A DNA stretch of 64,000 bases from Methanobacterium_B sp963825335 (GTDB taxonomy: Archaea > Methanobacteriota > Methanobacteria > Methanobacteriales > Methanobacteriaceae): positions 1,922,001 through 1,986,000 of the forward strand of contig CAWGSP010000001.1 in assembly GCA_963825335.1 (NCBI GenBank), written 5' to 3'. A model generated the notes under the pieces. The model saw nothing but the letters and a program-made list of their open reading frames with translations, searched no databases and had not been told where the DNA came from. Shown here piece by piece: positions 61,567 to 64,000 of the stretch. The number at the start of each line of letters is the position of its first letter. The stretch's first letter is position 1. The translations under genes and the position numbers were made by a program.

Positions 61567-62748
61567 AGCATCTTCTCCTTCAAACCTATTTCATTGTCTG
61601 TGAGGTAACATGCGGGATCAGAATCCCCATAAACTCCCATTAACCGTGGCTCTTGCCCTTAGATTTCCATTACAAATATCTAACCATTTACAACTACCAC
61701 ATCTTCCTTTTAACAGTTCTTTTCGATTTCTTAGCCCATTTAATGTTGAATTTGATTCATCTGCCCATATTTGACTGAACTTCTGTTTCTTTATATTGCC
61801 CAGTTTAATGTTTCCAGTGAATTGGTCCGGATACACATCCCCATTCCAGTTTACACTACCTATTGCTATGCCTGAACGGTTTCCTCCGTTATTTTTGAGT
61901 AGTTTCAATATTTCATCTGCCCTATCTGGGGCATTTTTTAGTGCCCAGTTGTATATGTACACACCATCGGCATGGTTGTCGACTGTTAAGATTTCAACAT
62001 CCCGGTTTTTGTCTGAGAATTCGATTGTCTTGGAAATGATGAGGTCGAGGGCTTTTCTTGATTGTTCTTTGGAAACATCGTTATCCATCATATCATACCC
62101 TCTGCCAGAGTATGCTAGGTGGTAGAAACACACCCTGGGAATTTTTTCTGATTCGATAAGATCGAATATGGCTTCTAAACTATCGTAAGTCTGTTTGCTT
62201 ATGGTAAATCTCAGACCAACCTTTTGTCCTATTTCTTTACAGTTTCTAATACCGAGTAACGCCTTATTAAAAGCTCCTTGGACACCTCTAAATTGGTCGT
62301 TATTTTCACCTACTCCATCTAGACTTATACCAACATAGGACACACCACTATTTTTTATTGTTTGGGCTATATCTTTGGTTATTAATGTCCCATTTGTCGA
62401 AATAACCGGTCTTATACCTTTAGATTTTGTGTAGTCTATCAGATGGAATATATCATTTCTAGTTAATGGTTCTCCACCAGAAAAGAGCAGTACGGGTACT
62501 TTGAATTCTTCGAGATTATCTATAAATTTTTCTGCTTCCTCTGTTGATAATTCTTCAGGATTGTGACCGTTAATTGCGTTTGAATAACAGTGCACACATC
62601 GGAGGTTGCATGATCGAGTAGAATTCCACACAACAACCGGCCCATATCCTTTGGATGTCCCATGGGATTGTAGTTTAGAATTTTTTTGGTATCTTAATCT
62701 GTCCCCATAATTTTTTTCATCTAACAAGAGTTTTGTCAAGCTTATCAT
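61563..62748 (-). CDS. ahbC: 12,18-didecarboxysirohaem deacetylase AhbC, C-terminus frameshifted
   Basis: A radical SAM enzyme of about 395 residues. WNSTRSCNLRCVHCYSN (CxxxCxxC) near residue 45, SGGEPLTRNDI near 95, SPASM-like cysteines CGSCKWLDIC near 355. It removes two acetate side chains, giving Fe-coproporphyrin III for AhbD. The continuous frame stops at 61618 after NGSLWGF. Skipping one G of a four-base run (plus-strand CCCC 61625-61628) continues as DSDPACYLTDNEIGLKEKML and ends at 61563, overlapping the ahbD start (ATGA). This restores the last auxiliary cysteine, so the extra base is probably a sequence error or a recent mutation. ATG 62748 is chosen from GTGATGC upstream and homologous starts. 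Confidence 0.85.
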
Positions 62749-62987
62749 ATGCATCACAGTCTTATTAATTGGATTTGAATTTTTATTTATCAAATACTAT
62801 CTTTTTAATCAAAATTGTACTCCTGCTGTAAGCAGATCATATTTGGTTCGTTAAATTTTGCCCTCATACATCTTTGTCTATGAAACTTTTGTTGAATGAT
62901 GATATCATTTGATGTTTAGATCTATTTTTTTAGTAAAAAAATTAGTTTATGAATAGGAAAATTTAGTCAGTTTCAATCTACAATGTT

Positions 62988-64000
62988 CTATTTGTTGTTG
63001 TTTTCTTTTACAAATATCGATACAGCCAAACCCAAACCACTGATAACAGCAAATATTGTAAATGCTGTTTTTAAACTTAAGAGAAACATATTGTAGTTGG
63101 ATGGATGGATCTGGACATTTCCAATGTACGTTGCGAAGATGAATAACATAATACCCAAACTAAGTGTTTGGCCCATATATACCATAGTTGATAGTGATGC
63201 TGAGGCCATACCATAATCATTACCACCGATGCTTCCAATGAATTTGTTGGTTGTTGGTGAGGAAAATAAACCAATGCCCACACCCACCATTATCAGCCCG
63301 AAAATCGGTAGCATCAAACTCGTGCTTGTGTTGATAGTTGAAAGTGTCAGCAGACCCATTGTTGTTATGATCATCCCAAATACAGCAAACACCCGGTATT
63401 CTACATTGTCAGCCAACCTACCGATAGGGGTTGATAGAAGTGCAACCATCAACGGCTGTACAGACAATATTAAAGCAGTTACTTGTGGCCCTAAACCCAG
63501 TAGGTCCTGGAAGTATAAACTCAAAAGCGCCCACATCGCTGTTGTTGCTATGTTAATTAAAAGAAGTCCCAAGGCAGATAACGAGGTTATTTTATTCTTG
63601 AGAATACCAAGTTTTAAAATAGGAGCTAAGGACAGCTTCTCATTTAATAAAAAGAATATTAACCCGGTTATACCGGCCAGAATTGCGACCACTCCAATAG
63701 TTGAGTTGAGTGATGTAATACCATATAACAAAGCAATAATTGACAGCGTATAAATAATTGAGCCCCTAATATCGAATTTTTCACCGGCATGACCCATCCA
63801 CTCACCCTTAAGCAGCCAGATTATCATACCGAATAAAAACAGTCCAAATGGTACATTGAAATAATATATACTTCTCCAACCAAAGTTCTGAGCTAAAAAA
63901 CCACCTAGTATTGGACCTAAAAATAATCCTATATAAACTGCTGTCACATAGATACCCAGTGCTTCCCCTCGTCTATATGAAGGACATACAGAACTTAGAA
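62988..64000 (-). CDS. MFS transporter, DHA2-like drug:H+ antiporter (5' end outside window)
   Basis: The frame is open to the right edge of the window, so the N-terminus lies outside it. Visible are about 337 residues with roughly ten membrane segments. The motif RGEALGIYVTAVYIGLFLGPILGGFL matches motif C of drug antiporters, followed by FGWRSIYYFNVPFGLFLF, typical of the 14-segment DHA2 family. The longest frame with a start inside the window begins at 63947 (GTG), but that is internal. It lies upstream of the ahb operon, about 240 nt from ahbC, on the same strand. Substrate unknown. Confidence 0.88.
   Translation of the reverse strand, partial: LSSVCPSYRRGEALGIYVTAVYIGLFLGPILGGFLAQNFGWRSIYYFNVPFGLFLFGMIIWLLKGEWMGHAGEKFDIRGSIIYTLSIIALLYGITSLNSTIGVVAILAGITGLIFFLLNEKLSLAPILKLGILKNKITSLSALGLLLINIATTAMWALLSLYFQDLLGLGPQVTALILSVQPLMVALLSTPIGRLADNVEYRVFAVFGMIITTMGLLTLSTINTSTSLMLPIFGLIMVGVGIGLFSSPTTNKFIGSIGGNDYGMASASLSTMVYMGQTLSLGIMLFIFATYIGNVQIHPSNYNMFLLSLKTAFTIFAVISGLGLAVSIFVKENNNK

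Overview
The window is AT-rich archaeal DNA from a methanogen, most likely a member of the Methanobacteriales (Methanobacterium-like). Evidence for this: a heterodisulfide-reductase-type HdrABC set; archaeal-type enzymes (cofactor-independent phosphoglycerate mutase ApgM, archaeal 4-phosphopantoate--beta-alanine ligase, UPF0200/UPF0201, a Dph6-like ATP pyrophosphatase, a UbiA prenyltransferase); a MurT/GatD-type pair of the kind expected in organisms with a pseudomurein wall; euryarchaeal class III signal-peptide pilins with an EppA-like peptidase; an adhesin-like beta-helix surface protein; response regulators with the methanogen-specific output domain; and TATA/BRE promoters with T-run terminators. 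The genus is inference.

Layout. 1-5.7 kb: the end of a GMC-type flavoprotein, an E1-like ThiF/MoeB protein and an unusual hdrC-hdrB / hdrA set. HdrA carries a fused C-terminal MvhD domain that has lost its cysteines. 5.7-9.5 kb: a decayed histidine kinase, an HdeD-like membrane protein, a small membrane protein, a long HisG-family enzyme and a cytoplasmic NitT/TauT-type solute-binding protein. 10-15 kb: two tandem radical-SAM genes, a long non-coding stretch with hairpins, and a DUF362 protein. 15-17 kb: a coiled-coil protein, a PsbP-like lipid- or membrane-anchored protein and a UbiA prenyltransferase. 17.2-20.6 kb: a sulfur-assimilation block with a MoaD/ThiS-like carrier, cysK, cysE and a cysteine-rich helix-turn-helix regulator. 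A palindrome ATAAC-N4-GTTAT recurs in front of these genes and of the solute-binding protein.

20.8-30 kb is amino-acid, nucleotide and wall metabolism: asnB, gatC-like, an ACT-domain protein, homoserine dehydrogenase, apgM, murT-like, gatD-like, pyrG. 30-42.5 kb is dominated by pilin biology: an EppA-like peptidase, two class III pilins and a four-gene operon of large prepilin-like surface proteins. It is interrupted by coenzyme A, RNA-binding and diphthamide genes. 42.8-55.5 kb holds an M42 peptidase, a KaiC-like ATPase with a response regulator, the bacterial-type uvrC and uvrBA excision-repair genes and an adhesin-like protein. 55.8-59.4 kb is a four-gene phosphorelay. 59.6-62.8 kb is the alternative haem pathway (ahbC, ahbD, ahbA, ahbB). 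The window ends inside a DHA2-type MFS transporter.

The two observations I consider most worth following are the ATAAC-N4-GTTAT sulfur regulon with its probable cysteine-rich regulator, and the HdrABC paralogue whose MvhD domain lacks all cluster ligands and whose HdrB lacks one CCG cysteine. Several single-base frameshifts at homopolymers (ahbC and a small membrane-protein gene) may be real mutations or sequence errors. No tRNA, rRNA, CRISPR array or insertion sequence was recognised.
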